Part shown: piece by piece, positions 17,807 through 27,044 of the stretch | How the letters are laid out: each line of letters opens with the position of its first letter | Position numbering within the stretch: the first letter of the stretch is position 1 | DNA from: Saccharopolyspora gloriosae | Lineage (GTDB): Bacteria > Actinomycetota > Actinomycetes > Mycobacteriales > Pseudonocardiaceae | Length of the DNA stretch: 64,000 nucleotides | NCBI RefSeq assembly: GCF_014203325.1 | Contig: NZ_JACHIV010000001.1 | Location: forward strand, 2,047,501-2,111,500 | Direction of reading: 5' to 3' | Notes under the pieces: generated by a model | The model's database searches: none | Seen by the model: only the letters and a program-made list of their open reading frames with translations | Told to the model about the DNA's origin: nothing | Position numbers and translations under genes: made by a program

Positions 17807-18466
17807 ATGACGTCCATGATCAGGGTGCTCATCGCGGACGACGAGGCCTTGATGCGCACCGGCATCCGGCTGATCCTGGACAACGCCGACGACGTCGAAG
17901 TGGTCGCGGAGGCCGCCGACGGGCCCGCCGCGCTGCACGCCTGCCGCAACCAGGAGATCGACGTGGCCCTGCTGGACGTGCAGATGCCCGGTGGCGACGG
18001 CATCACCGCCGTGGCGGGGATCGCGCGGGAGGCGCCGCGCACCCGCAGCATCGTGCTCACCGCGTTCGGCGACGATCGCAACGTCGCTCGGGCGCTGCGT
18101 GCCGGGGCGGGCGGTTTCCTGCTCAAGGACACCGGGCCCGCCGAGTTGATCCGGGCGGTGCGCCAAGTCTCCGACGGCGAACCGATCCTCGCGCCGCAGA
18201 TCACCCGGAGCCTCATCGAACGCCACCTGCTCTCGCCGGACGCCGCCGAACCGGCCCGGCGGCGGCTCGCCGCGCTCACCGAAGCGGAGACCGATGTGCT
18301 GCGGCAGGTCGGCGCCGGGTCGTCGAACGCGGAGATCGCGCAGCACCTGCACATGGCGGTCGGCACGGTGAAGGCCCACCTGAGCCGGCTGCTCGCGAAG
18401 CTGGACTGCACGAACCGCGTCCAAGCGGCCATCCTCGCCCACGACGCGGGCCTGCTCGACACCTGA
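17807..18466 (+). CDS. NarL/FixJ-family response regulator
   Basis: A 219-aa regulator with a receiver domain (acidic pair Asp11-Asp12, phospho-acceptor Asp57 in ALLDVQMPGGDG, Lys in FLLKDTGP) and a C-terminal LuxR-type helix-turn-helix (LTEAETDVLRQVGAGSSNAEIAQHLHMAVGTVKAHLSRLL). It is paired with the upstream kinase. ATG 17816 is a possible alternative start. Convergent to the sugar ABC genes; five family B hairpins follow its stop. Target genes are not evident. Confidence 0.9.
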   Translation: MTSMIRVLIADDEALMRTGIRLILDNADDVEVVAEAADGPAALHACRNQEIDVALLDVQMPGGDGITAVAGIAREAPRTRSIVLTAFGDDRNVARALRAGAGGFLLKDTGPAELIRAVRQVSDGEPILAPQITRSLIERHLLSPDAAEPARRRLAALTEAETDVLRQVGAGSSNAEIAQHLHMAVGTVKAHLSRLLAKLDCTNRVQAAILAHDAGLLDT

Positions 18467-18547
18467 GCCATCCGCGCCGGGATGATCGGCGCGCCCTCAA
18501 GATCAACTGCCTGCCGAGGCTCGTCGGCCCGTGCGCACCCGATGCGA

Positions 18548-18596
18548 AGTGAACGGACCGTTCGTCCAACGAGATGGGACGAACGGTCCGTTCACT
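18548..18596. repeat. Family B hairpin, copy B3
   Basis: 49 bp with a perfect 20-bp stem like B1 and a different loop. First of five copies after the response regulator, 82 bp past its stop. Confidence 0.85.
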
Positions 18597-18641
18597 CCGA
18601 CCAAGCCCACCTCCAGCATGCGAACCGCGCCGATCTGAGCG

Positions 18642-18690
18642 AGTGAACGGACCGTTCGACCAACGACATTGGTCGAACGGTCCGTTCACT
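18642..18690. repeat. Family B hairpin, copy B4 (covarying)
   Basis: The left arm has CGTTCGACCAA and the right arm TTGGTCGAACG, so the usual T-A pair is A-T here. The stem reaches 22 bp with a 5-nt loop. The paired change argues that base pairing itself is selected or copied. Confidence 0.85.
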
Positions 18691-18747
18691 CGTGCCGTGG
18701 GTTCGACGGTGGGCGCTGTGGATCTTGCGCGGCGGGTGCCGTTGTGG

Positions 18748-18796
18748 GGTGAACGGACCGTTGGTCCAAGGGGATTGGGCGAACGGTCCGTTCACT
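18748..18796. repeat. Family B hairpin, copy B5
   Basis: Left arm CCGTTGGTCCAA against right arm TTGGGCGAACGG: one G-G mismatch and one G-T pair interrupt the stem. It starts with GGTGAAC instead of AGTGAAC. Confidence 0.8.
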
Positions 18797-18862
18797 CGGC
18801 AACGAGAGGCGTGGCGAGCGTTGTGGATCTTGTGATGCGCTGCGGCAGGTCGAGGGATTCGG

Positions 18863-18911
18863 AGTGAACGGACCGTTGGTCCAAGGGGATTGGGCGAACG
18901 GTCCGTTCACT
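18863..18911. repeat. Family B hairpin, copy B6
   Basis: Same arms as B5, except that it starts AGTGAAC. Similar flanks (TGTGGATCTTG) suggest amplification as part of a larger unit. Confidence 0.8.
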
Positions 18912-18971
18912 CAACGTGCCGTGGGTTCGACGGTGGGTGTTGTGGATCTTGCGCGGCGGGTGCTGATGTGG

Positions 18972-19020
18972 GGTGAACGGACCGTTGGTCCAACGGGATT
19001 GGACGAACGGTCCGTTCACT
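18972..19020. repeat. Family B hairpin, copy B7
   Basis: Left arm CCGTTGGTCCAA, right arm TTGGACGAACGG with one G-G mismatch. TCA at 19016-19018 is the stop codon (TGA, minus strand) of a small membrane-protein gene. Confidence 0.8.
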
Positions 19021-19126
19021 CCGAAAGCGTCGGCGCCGACGTGCGGTGGGCGTCGAAGCGGTATCCGGCGCAGAAACCGGCGATGGCCGCGGTGACGACG
19101 GCGAGAGCGCCCAGGGCGTGCAGCAC
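19016..19126 (-). CDS. Small single-pass membrane protein
   Basis: A 36-aa frame starting GTG with AGGAG 7 nt upstream. It encodes a hydrophobic helix LGALAVVTAAIAGFCAGYRF followed by a short polar tail. Composition and ribosome-binding site support a real small membrane protein. Its TGA stop lies inside hairpin B7, as with the CPBP gene. It is 135 bp downstream of the ABC permease on the same strand, so it may be a separate transcript. Function unknown. Confidence 0.55.
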   Translation of the reverse strand: MLHALGALAVVTAAIAGFCAGYRFDAHRTSAPTLSE

Positions 19127-19261
19127 GGTTCGGCTCCTTCCTCGTGCGACGTCCGGGCTCCGGACCGAGCGATCGGCCCGTGCGACCGGAGAACTCCAGT
19201 CTCGGCCCGGCTCGTGTCGGAGCCGTGAAACCGCGGCAACAGGGCCGTTACCAGCGAAGAG

Positions 19262-20086
19262 TCACCCGTTGACGCCGGTCTCCGTCACGCCGCGCACCAG
19301 GTACCGCTGCAGGCCGACGAACAGCAGCACGATCGGCAGGATGGAGATCGCCGCCGCCGCGAACAGCAGGTTCAGCTGCGGGTTCTGCGCGGTGAGCAGC
19401 CCGGACAGCGCCACCTGCACCGTCCACGACGAGGAGTCCTGAGCGATGACCAGCGGCCACAGGAACGAGTTCCAGCTCCCGATGAACGTGATCGCCGCGA
19501 TGGCGGCGAGGAACCCGGTGGAGTTCGGCAGCACGATGCGCCGGAACACGCCCCAGCGCCCGAGCCCGTCGATGCGGCCCGCGTCCTCCAGTTCGCCGGG
19601 GAAGTCCAGGAAGAACTGCCGGAACAGCACCGTGTTCAGCGCGCTGAACAGTCCGGGCACGACGAGTCCGCGCAGGTCGGAGAGCCAGCCGAGGCTGGAG
19701 ACGAGCACGAAGCTCGGCACGAACGTCACCGAGGTCGGCACCAGCAGCGTCGCCACGACCACGCCGAGCGCCTTGCCGGAATGCCGGTACGGGATCCGCG
19801 CGAGCCCGTATCCGGCGGCCGAGCACAGCAGCAGCTCGCCCGCGGTCTGCAGCACGGCCACGACCGCCGAGTTGAGCAGGCTGCGCGCGAACGGCACCTC
19901 GGTGCCTGCGAACAGCGCCGAGACGTTCTCCCAGTGCAGCTCGGCGGGCAGGAACGTCCACTGCGGTGAGGTGATCTCCTCGCGGGTTGCGAGCCCGTTG
20001 CGGATCAGCAGGTAGAACGGCAGCAGGAACAGCGCCGCCGCGACCACCAGCGCCGCCCACCGCAGCACCGCCCCGGCGCGGCTCAC
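19262..20086 (-). CDS. Sugar ABC transporter permease (MalG type)
   Basis: Inner-membrane permease of 274 aa with six hydrophobic segments and the EAA loop (ELEDAGRIDGLGRWGVFRRIVLPNS) that contacts the ATPase. It belongs to the carbohydrate-uptake CUT1 group. The start GTG 20086 overlaps the TGA of the upstream permease (GTGA). No ATP-binding gene is in the operon, so a shared MsiK-type ATPase elsewhere is likely, as is common in actinobacteria. Confidence 0.9.
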   Translation of the reverse strand: MSRAGAVLRWAALVVAAALFLLPFYLLIRNGLATREEITSPQWTFLPAELHWENVSALFAGTEVPFARSLLNSAVVAVLQTAGELLLCSAAGYGLARIPYRHSGKALGVVVATLLVPTSVTFVPSFVLVSSLGWLSDLRGLVVPGLFSALNTVLFRQFFLDFPGELEDAGRIDGLGRWGVFRRIVLPNSTGFLAAIAAITFIGSWNSFLWPLVIAQDSSSWTVQVALSGLLTAQNPQLNLLFAAAAISILPIVLLFVGLQRYLVRGVTETGVNG

Positions 20087-20994
20087 CGGTCGCGCCCCTT
20101 GCCGAATCCGAGCACCTTGCCCTGCACCAGCGTCACCACCGCGATCAGCACGGACAGGATCACCGCTCCCGCGCTGCCGCGACCGAGGTCTTGGCCGCCG
20201 GAGCCGAGCGCGGTGTAGTACAGGTACACCAGCGGCGGCCGGCCGTACGGCGGGTAGCCGCGGGCGTCGCCGAGGATGTTGTAGAACTCGTCGAACGCCT
20301 GGAACGCGTTGATCAGCAACAGCAGCAGGACGGCGACGCTGGTTCCGCGCAGCTGCGGCAGCGTGATGTACCGGAACACCTGCCAGCCCGGTTTCGCCCC
20401 GTCGAGCCACGCGGCTTCGTAGAGCCGGTCGGGGATGCGTTGCAGCGCCGCGATGAACAGCAGCATGTAGAAGCCCAGTTGCAGCCACAGCCGCGCGGTG
20501 ATCAGCACGATCCAGTACAGCGGCGGGTCGGCGGTGCCCGTCCACGCGACCGGGTCGATCCCGAACGCGCCGAGCACGCTGTTGACCAGCCCGTAGTTCA
20601 CCCCGGAGAACAGCGACGTCTTCCAGATCAGCGCGGCCACCACGTAGGAGCAGGCGAACGGCAGGAAGAACACCGACCGGAAGAACGCCTTCGCGAACTT
20701 CACCCGGTCCACGGCGAGCGCCAGGGCGAGCGCGGCCACGTAGGTCAGCGGCACGATGGCGACGGCGAACGCGCTGAACGTGACGAGGCTGGACAGGAAC
20801 GCCTCGTTGGTGAGCATCGCGGTGTAGTTCCCGACGCCGACGAACACCTCGGGGGTGACGGTGTTGCGGGCGTCGAAGAAGCTCAGGTACAGGCTCCAGC
20901 CGATCGGCACGTACGAGAACACGATCAGCCCGAGCAGCAGTGGTCCGACGAACAGCCAGAAGTCACGGGCGTCGCGGCGGGGGCGCGTGCTCAC
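20083..20994 (-). CDS. Sugar ABC transporter permease (MalF type)
   Basis: The partner permease of 303 aa with six transmembrane segments (first at about residues 13-33) and the EAA motif (RLYEAAWLDGAKPGWQVFRYITLPQLRG). GTG 20994 overlaps the stop of the binding-protein gene (GTGA) and its own stop overlaps the next start, so the three genes are translationally coupled. Substrate unknown; CUT1 systems carry oligosaccharides, glycerol phosphates or similar. Confidence 0.9.
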   Translation of the reverse strand: MSTRPRRDARDFWLFVGPLLLGLIVFSYVPIGWSLYLSFFDARNTVTPEVFVGVGNYTAMLTNEAFLSSLVTFSAFAVAIVPLTYVAALALALAVDRVKFAKAFFRSVFFLPFACSYVVAALIWKTSLFSGVNYGLVNSVLGAFGIDPVAWTGTADPPLYWIVLITARLWLQLGFYMLLFIAALQRIPDRLYEAAWLDGAKPGWQVFRYITLPQLRGTSVAVLLLLLINAFQAFDEFYNILGDARGYPPYGRPPLVYLYYTALGSGGQDLGRGSAGAVILSVLIAVVTLVQGKVLGFGKGRDR

Positions 20995-22280
20995 CCGTGC
21001 AGGCGCTTCAGCTCGGCGTCCGAGGCGGCGACGACCTCGCGGGTCTGCGCCACCGGGTCGGCGCCTTGGCGGGCGATGCGGAACAGCGCGTCGGACAGCG
21101 CCGAGTTCGCCGCCGAGCTCCACAGCGGGCCGCCGACGAGGTGGGCGTGCTCGCGGGTGAACCGCACGGCGTCGGCGGCGGGTCCGGAGCGCAGGTTCGC
21201 GGCCTGGTCGGTGAGGCTGGTGCGGGCGGGGATGTGGAAGCCGAACCCGGTGGCGAACTCGGTCTGGTGGTCGGTGCGCTCGATCCAGAGCCAGCGCAGG
21301 AAGTCCTTGGCGGCACTCACGTTCGCGCTCTTCGCGTTGACCATCGCGCCGTAGGCGCCGATCGGCACCGACGGGGCGCCGTGGGCGTCGAGGCGGGGGA
21401 ACGGCAGCACGCCGAAGTCGTCGCCCAGCGCGGCGGCGACCTTCGGGATGTTCCACAGCCCGGTCCACTGCATCGCGACGAGCCCGTCGATGAACGCGCT
21501 CGGATCGGACCAGTCCGCGGGTGCTCCCAGCAGCAGCCCGCCGCTGTCGTTGAGCTCGGCGAGCTTGCCGAAGGCAGTCGCCGCGCGCGGATCGTCGAAG
21601 CCGGTGCGGCGCTGGTCGGAGCTGAGGTAGTCCAGGCCCGCCGACCACAGCAGCGGTCCGCCGAGCACGCCGACGCCGCCGTCGTTGCCGACGAAGAGTC
21701 CCTTGCCGTTGGGGGAGTTCAGCCGCCTCGCGGCGTCGATCAGCTCGTCGACCGTCCGGGGCGGGCGCACGCCCGCCGCCGCGAGCCTGCTCTTGCGGTA
21801 GAACAGCACCTGGGTGTCGACGGCCTGCGGAATCCCGTAGAGCCGCCCTTCGACGGTCGCCGTCTCCAGCACTTGTGCGGGGAAGTCGGCGCGCACGTCG
21901 GCGATCAGGTCGTCCAGCGGCACGACCTGGCCCTGCCGCACCCAGTCGACCTTGACCTGCGCCTCGAACACGTCCGGCACCGCGCTGTTCTGCAACGCCG
22001 TGACGATCTTCGAATCGTAATCGCCCGGATTCCACTGCACCGAGACCTCGCCGCGCGGGTATTCGGCGGCGTAGCGCAGCACGGCGTCGTGCACGCCGTC
22101 CTCGCCGTAGGCGTGGTACCACTGCTGCAACGAGCCCGGCGCGGAGCCGCCCCGCCCGGTGTTCGAGCCGCACCCGGCGGCGCCCAGCCCCAGCGCTCCC
22201 ACGCCGAAAGCGGTCAGCAGGGTCCGCCGGGACAGGCCCGGCCCACCGGGAACACCGGCACTGGAAGTCGATCTGCGCAC
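20991..22280 (-). CDS. Sugar ABC transporter substrate-binding lipoprotein
   Basis: A 429-aa extracellular solute-binding protein (family 1). The N-terminus has SRRTLLTAFG and a lipobox LGAAGC with Cys37, suggesting Tat-linked export and lipid anchoring. The body has a typical solute-binding pattern (VDTQVLFYRKSRLAAAGV...PRTVDELIDAARRL, and AMQWTGLWNIPKVAAAL). First gene of the three-gene importer operon, with a GTG start. The 440 bp upstream contain a decayed regulator gene on the other strand but no intact one. Confidence 0.9.
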   Translation of the reverse strand: MRRSTSSAGVPGGPGLSRRTLLTAFGVGALGLGAAGCGSNTGRGGSAPGSLQQWYHAYGEDGVHDAVLRYAAEYPRGEVSVQWNPGDYDSKIVTALQNSAVPDVFEAQVKVDWVRQGQVVPLDDLIADVRADFPAQVLETATVEGRLYGIPQAVDTQVLFYRKSRLAAAGVRPPRTVDELIDAARRLNSPNGKGLFVGNDGGVGVLGGPLLWSAGLDYLSSDQRRTGFDDPRAATAFGKLAELNDSGGLLLGAPADWSDPSAFIDGLVAMQWTGLWNIPKVAAALGDDFGVLPFPRLDAHGAPSVPIGAYGAMVNAKSANVSAAKDFLRWLWIERTDHQTEFATGFGFHIPARTSLTDQAANLRSGPAADAVRFTREHAHLVGGPLWSSAANSALSDALFRIARQGADPVAQTREVVAASDAELKRLHG

Positions 22281-22505
22281 GACGGCTGACGCTAGGACGC
22301 AAGATCGTGCTGGTCAACCGCTCCCACACCGTGGTCTGCGAAGCGCCGCACCCCGTCGTGGCAGCACACCCGCCCCGATGATCACCACCGCACCCGTTCG
22401 CCGGTTCGCCCGATGGAGTGGGCATCGTCGGCGGCACGGCCCGACCGGAGCTCGGAGGCAACGGCTCCGGGAGGACGAGCGGTGGGGAAGGTTCCGCTCG
22501 TCCTC

Positions 22506-22705
22506 GACCTCGCCCGTCCGAGTGCTTGCCGGGTTCGAGAAGGCCGCGCCTACCGTGCACCTCGAACACTTCTGAGGTCTTACCGTCTTGTACGAGAAAG
22601 CCGATGTGGAGGCTTATCGTGACGAGCTGGGCGAAGCTGAGTGCGACGGCGGTGGCGCCAGGTGGGTCACTGGCACTGCTTGCGTCAGGAGCGACCGAGA
22701 CCAAG
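22506..22705 (+). pseudogene. Remnant of an XRE-family DUF5753 regulator (3' end)
   Basis: Translations of this stretch carry pieces typical of the end of DUF5753 regulators, spread over frames. LAGFEKAAPTVHLEHF is followed by an in-frame stop, then LYEKADVEAYRDELGEAE, then in another frame LSATAVAPGGSLALLAS. In intact relatives these are one continuous segment (VYLE...LYLEKPADVEAYR...FDRLRATALSPEESLALL). The N-terminal helix-turn-helix is absent. Such regulators normally sit directly before DUF397 genes, and two follow here. The rest of 22281-22721 shows no gene and must include the ABC operon promoter. Confidence 0.5.
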
Positions 22706-22721
22706 AGGGAGAGCCGTGCAG

Positions 22722-22910
22722 ATGTCGCCGAGCTACTGGCGCGAACCGAGTCGTTCCAACCCGAACGACAACTGCGTAGAGGTGGGGCGTGCCGGGGCAG
22801 GTGCCGCCGTCCGGGACTCGAAGGATCGTGGTGCCGGGTTCATCACCGCTGGTGCCGCGCGGTGGGAGGACTTTCTAGCCGCCGTCAAGGCTGATCGCTT
22901 CGGCGGTTGA
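22722..22910 (+). CDS. DUF397 protein
   Basis: A 62-aa DUF397 protein with the family pattern W-(K/R)-x-S-x-S-(16)-NCVEV, then AAVRDSKD and WEDFLAAVKADRFGG. DUF397 proteins are small partners of XRE-DUF5753 regulators, in some cases acting as antagonists of the neighbouring regulator. ATG 22722 follows GAGGGAGAG. The regulator before it appears broken, so this gene may be an orphan. Confidence 0.8.
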   Translation: MSPSYWREPSRSNPNDNCVEVGRAGAGAAVRDSKDRGAGFITAGAARWEDFLAAVKADRFGG

Positions 22911-22996
22911 GAAACCGGGGCCGGTCGATGGACGTCGGGCCAGGACGAGTCTTCCCGGCTCATCGCCGAGATCCTCGACGAGTAGGAGGAAACGGG

Positions 22997-23191
22997 ATGT
23001 GCGAGCAGGTGCGGGGATGGCGGAAGTCCAGCCGCAGCGTCAATACCGACAACTGCGTCGAGATCGGTCACCGCGACGCAGGGGCGGCTGTCCGGGACAC
23101 GAAGGATCGTGGCGCCGGGCATCTCACCGTTGACGCCGCGCGGTGGGAGGACTTCTTAGCCGCCGTCAAGGCTGATCACTTCGGCGGCTGA
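22997..23191 (+). CDS. DUF397 protein (second copy)
   Basis: A 64-aa paralogue of the preceding gene, with WRKSSRSVNTDNCVEIGH, AAVRDTKDRGAG and WEDFLAAVKADHFGG. ATG 22997 has AGGAGGAA at 22985-22992. The two copies share most C-terminal residues, indicating tandem duplication. It is followed within 16 bp by hairpin B8. Confidence 0.85.
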   Translation: MCEQVRGWRKSSRSVNTDNCVEIGHRDAGAAVRDTKDRGAGHLTVDAARWEDFLAAVKADHFGG

Positions 23192-23206
23192 CGGTGCCGG
23201 AGCCGG

Positions 23207-23255
23207 AGTGAACGGACCGTTCGTCCAAGGGGATTGGGCGAACGGTCCGTTCACT
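23207..23255. repeat. Family B hairpin, copy B8
   Basis: Single 49-bp copy filling the 72-bp convergent gap between the second DUF397 gene and the flavin monooxygenase. Left arm CGTTCGTCCAA, right arm TTGGGCGAACG with one G-T pair. It marks the end of the peptide-exporter-monooxygenase operon. Confidence 0.85.
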
Positions 23256-23263
23256 TCAACCGC

Positions 23264-24484
23264 TCAGCGGGTCGTGGCCTTGTCCGCGCGGCTGCCGAGG
23301 GCTTCGCCTCGGCGGCACGCCAGGTACCAGCGCTGGCCGTTGTCGTACCAGCGCAGGCCTTTGCGGACGGCGGAGACCTGCGACGCCTGGTGCACCCGGT
23401 ACTGCCACGGCGGCTGGTAGCCGTGCCGGGCGGCCATCGCGTAGGCCACGTCGGCGGCGTTGCGGTCAAGGTAGCGGTCCGCGCGTTCGAACCACGCCAT
23501 GCTGGTGCGCCCGGCCGCTTGCAGCGGTCGCAGCGCGGCTCGGCCCTGCTGGTCGAAGTCGCGCAGCGCGGTGTCCAGGTGCTCGTGGTCGTGCAGCTTC
23601 TGCGCCAGGATCACCGCGTCCATGATCGCCAGCCGGGTGCCGGAGCCGATGGTGAAGTGCGTGGTGTGCGCGGCGTCGCCGAGCAGCATCACGTTGTCGT
23701 GCAACCAGGTCCGGTTGAGCACCTGGGTGAACCGCTGCCAGCGCGCGGGTTGCCCGCGGGACTGGCTGATCAGCGAATGCCCGTCCAGCGGGGCGGCGAA
23801 GATCTTCTCCAGCAGCCGCACCGTGTCCTCGTTGTCGCGGGAGTCGAAGCCCAGCGCCTTCCAGGTCTGCTCGGTGCACTCCACGATGCAGGTGCTGATG
23901 CCGGCGCTGGACGGGTAGGCGTGGAACCAGATCCAGCCCGCCGAGGTCTGCTCGAAGGCGAACGTGAACCGGTCGAACACCATGTCCGTGCCCAGCCAGA
24001 TGTACGGATTGTTGCCGGTCTCCACGCGGGTGCCGAACTCCGCCTCGTGCAGCGAGCGAACCTTGCTGTTCGCCCCGTCCGAGCCGATGATCAGGTCGCT
24101 GTCGGCGAGCTCGGAGAGGTCGTCCACGCCGTGCTCGTAGCGGATGTTCACGCCCAGGTCTGTGGCGCGTTCGGCGAGCACGTCCAGCAGCGTGGACCGG
24201 TTCACGCTGAAGCCGTAGCCGCCGAGGAAACCGACATCGCTGCCGCCCAGCACGATCTGCTGCTCCTGCCACAGCGTGGAGGCCGAACGGATCTGCTGCG
24301 CGCTCTCGGCGTCGTTGGCGTAGAGGGGGTCCAGCAGGTTGTCCCAGTAGACGACGCCCCACCCGTAGGTGGCTCCGGGCGGATCACGTTCGATGACGGT
24401 GATGTCGTGTCCGGCGTCGCGCAGCTTCGCGGAGATCGCGAAGTACAGCCCGGCCGGTCCTGCGCCGACACACGTGATCTTCAT
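23264..24484 (-). CDS. FAD-dependent monooxygenase of the peptide operon
   Basis: A class A flavoprotein monooxygenase of 406 aa: FAD Rossmann motif GAGPAG (7-12), WGVVYWDN (42-49), the DG motif IIGSDGANS (133-140), and the GD motif MLLGDAAHTTHFTIGSGTRLA (266-285). This pattern resembles the hydroxylase part of salicylyl-CoA 5-hydroxylase/anthraniloyl-CoA monooxygenases and the indole-oxidising VioC/VioD group. ATG 24484 follows AGGAGG by 5 nt. It is the last gene of an operon with an ABC exporter and a Trp/His-repeat peptide. Hydroxylation of Trp or His in that peptide is a hypothesis; a small-molecule substrate is equally possible from sequence alone. Confidence 0.85.
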   Translation of the reverse strand: MKITCVGAGPAGLYFAISAKLRDAGHDITVIERDPPGATYGWGVVYWDNLLDPLYANDAESAQQIRSASTLWQEQQIVLGGSDVGFLGGYGFSVNRSTLLDVLAERATDLGVNIRYEHGVDDLSELADSDLIIGSDGANSKVRSLHEAEFGTRVETGNNPYIWLGTDMVFDRFTFAFEQTSAGWIWFHAYPSSAGISTCIVECTEQTWKALGFDSRDNEDTVRLLEKIFAAPLDGHSLISQSRGQPARWQRFTQVLNRTWLHDNVMLLGDAAHTTHFTIGSGTRLAIMDAVILAQKLHDHEHLDTALRDFDQQGRAALRPLQAAGRTSMAWFERADRYLDRNAADVAYAMAARHGYQPPWQYRVHQASQVSAVRKGLRWYDNGQRWYLACRRGEALGSRADKATTR

Positions 24485-24541
24485 GGGCACCTCCTGGACG
24501 GGGACGGCGCGGGCCGCCCGGTTGTTGTTCGACGACGGTGA

Positions 24542-26407
<1,866 letters not shown>

Positions 26408-26434
26408 GTCGTACCCCCTGTTGCTGACGGGAGT

Positions 26435-26464
26435 GACGCCCGCACCCCGGAAGGTGCGGGCGTC
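26435..26464 (-). terminator. Perfect stem-loop between peptide gene and exporter
   Basis: GACGCCCGCACC and GGTGCGGGCGTC form a perfect 12-bp stem with a 6-nt loop, 21 bp after the peptide stop and 27 bp before the exporter start. No U-tract follows. In small-peptide operons such hairpins give partial termination or protect the upstream mRNA, so that the precursor is made in excess of its exporter. Confidence 0.7.
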
Positions 26465-26485
26465 ATCCGGAAATGAGCCGTGCCG

Positions 26486-26641
26486 CTACTTCTTGTGGCC
26501 CCAGTGGTGGTGGCCCCAGCCCCAGCCGTGACCCCAGCCCCAGCCGTGGCCCCAGCCCCAGCCGTGGCCCCAGCCCCAGCCCCAGCCGTGCTTGCGACGA
26601 CGGTTGTTCACGTACACGAACACGCTCTTGATGCTGCTCAT
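26486..26641 (-). CDS. Gly/Trp/His-repeat small peptide, RiPP-precursor candidate
   Basis: A 51-aa peptide (53 aa if ATG 26647 is used; GGAAAGG spacing of 9 nt favours 26641). It begins MSSIKSVFVYVNNRRRKH, a hydrophobic then basic segment with a possible RRRK processing site. The rest is repeats of GWGWGH (four His-headed blocks, encoded by 18-bp DNA repeats), ending HHHWGHKK. It has no Cys, Ser or Thr after residue 5, so lanthionine or thiazole chemistry is excluded; Trp and His are the only likely targets. It heads an operon with an ABC exporter and a flavin monooxygenase. Alternatives are an unmodified metal-binding or antimicrobial peptide. I know no named family for it. Confidence 0.7.
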   Translation of the reverse strand: MSSIKSVFVYVNNRRRKHGWGWGWGHGWGWGHGWGWGHGWGWGHHHWGHKK

Positions 26642-27044
26642 CGCCATGCACCTTTCCGCATTGCCGATTTCCCCAGAGAAGAGCGTTCTCCTGTGATGTT
26701 CCCCCGGCAGGTGCCGGGAAAACTCGATTCCGGGTCGCGACCCCGGATGCATCACGTCCGCCGAACGAGTTGGTTCACTCGCCCCATGTCGGCGAAACCG
26801 GCGCGTTCCGCACCGGCCCGTGGGTGCCCGGTGTCCTTTCCGGACTGCCGCGCTTCTCCAGTTCTCTTCCAGAAGGTAGGTGCCCCCCATTCGGCGAACG
26901 ACCCGACCTGCCAACGAGTAGACCCCAAGCAGCGGAGCGTGCCCAGAGGACTATCGGCCCTGATTTGCCGCTGATCTCCGGAAATCCGCGTCGCCGTGCC
27001 GAACGCGGCCGAACGCGGACCATGGTGGCGGAGAGGGGGCGGGC
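26642..27044. other. Divergent promoter region (peptide operon / PLP decarboxylase)
   Basis: A 403-bp gap between divergent genes. It contains the GGAAAGG ribosome-binding site of the peptide and GAGAGGGGGCGGGC before the decarboxylase. The stretch just upstream of the peptide gene (26640-26730) is less GC-rich than its surroundings, as expected for a promoter. No repeat-family copy or further gene was seen. Confidence 0.5.

Larger units (their letters stand above)
18642..19020. repeat. Tandem run of hairpin-plus-spacer units
   Basis: Copies B4-B7 are spaced 106, 115 and 109 bp apart. The spacers 18692-18747 and 18915-18971 are near-identical (GCCGTGGGTTCGACGGTGGG, then TGTGGATCTTGCGCGGCGGG). 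The spacer between B5 and B6 keeps only GTGGATCTTG. This looks like duplication of a hairpin-spacer block. No gene is supported in 18467-19015. Confidence 0.7.

Noticed and set aside
26486-26641. Repeat peptide as a lanthipeptide or thiopeptide precursor
   Set aside because: The core has no Cys, Ser or Thr and no LanB/LanC/YcaO gene is near; only Trp/His chemistry fits.
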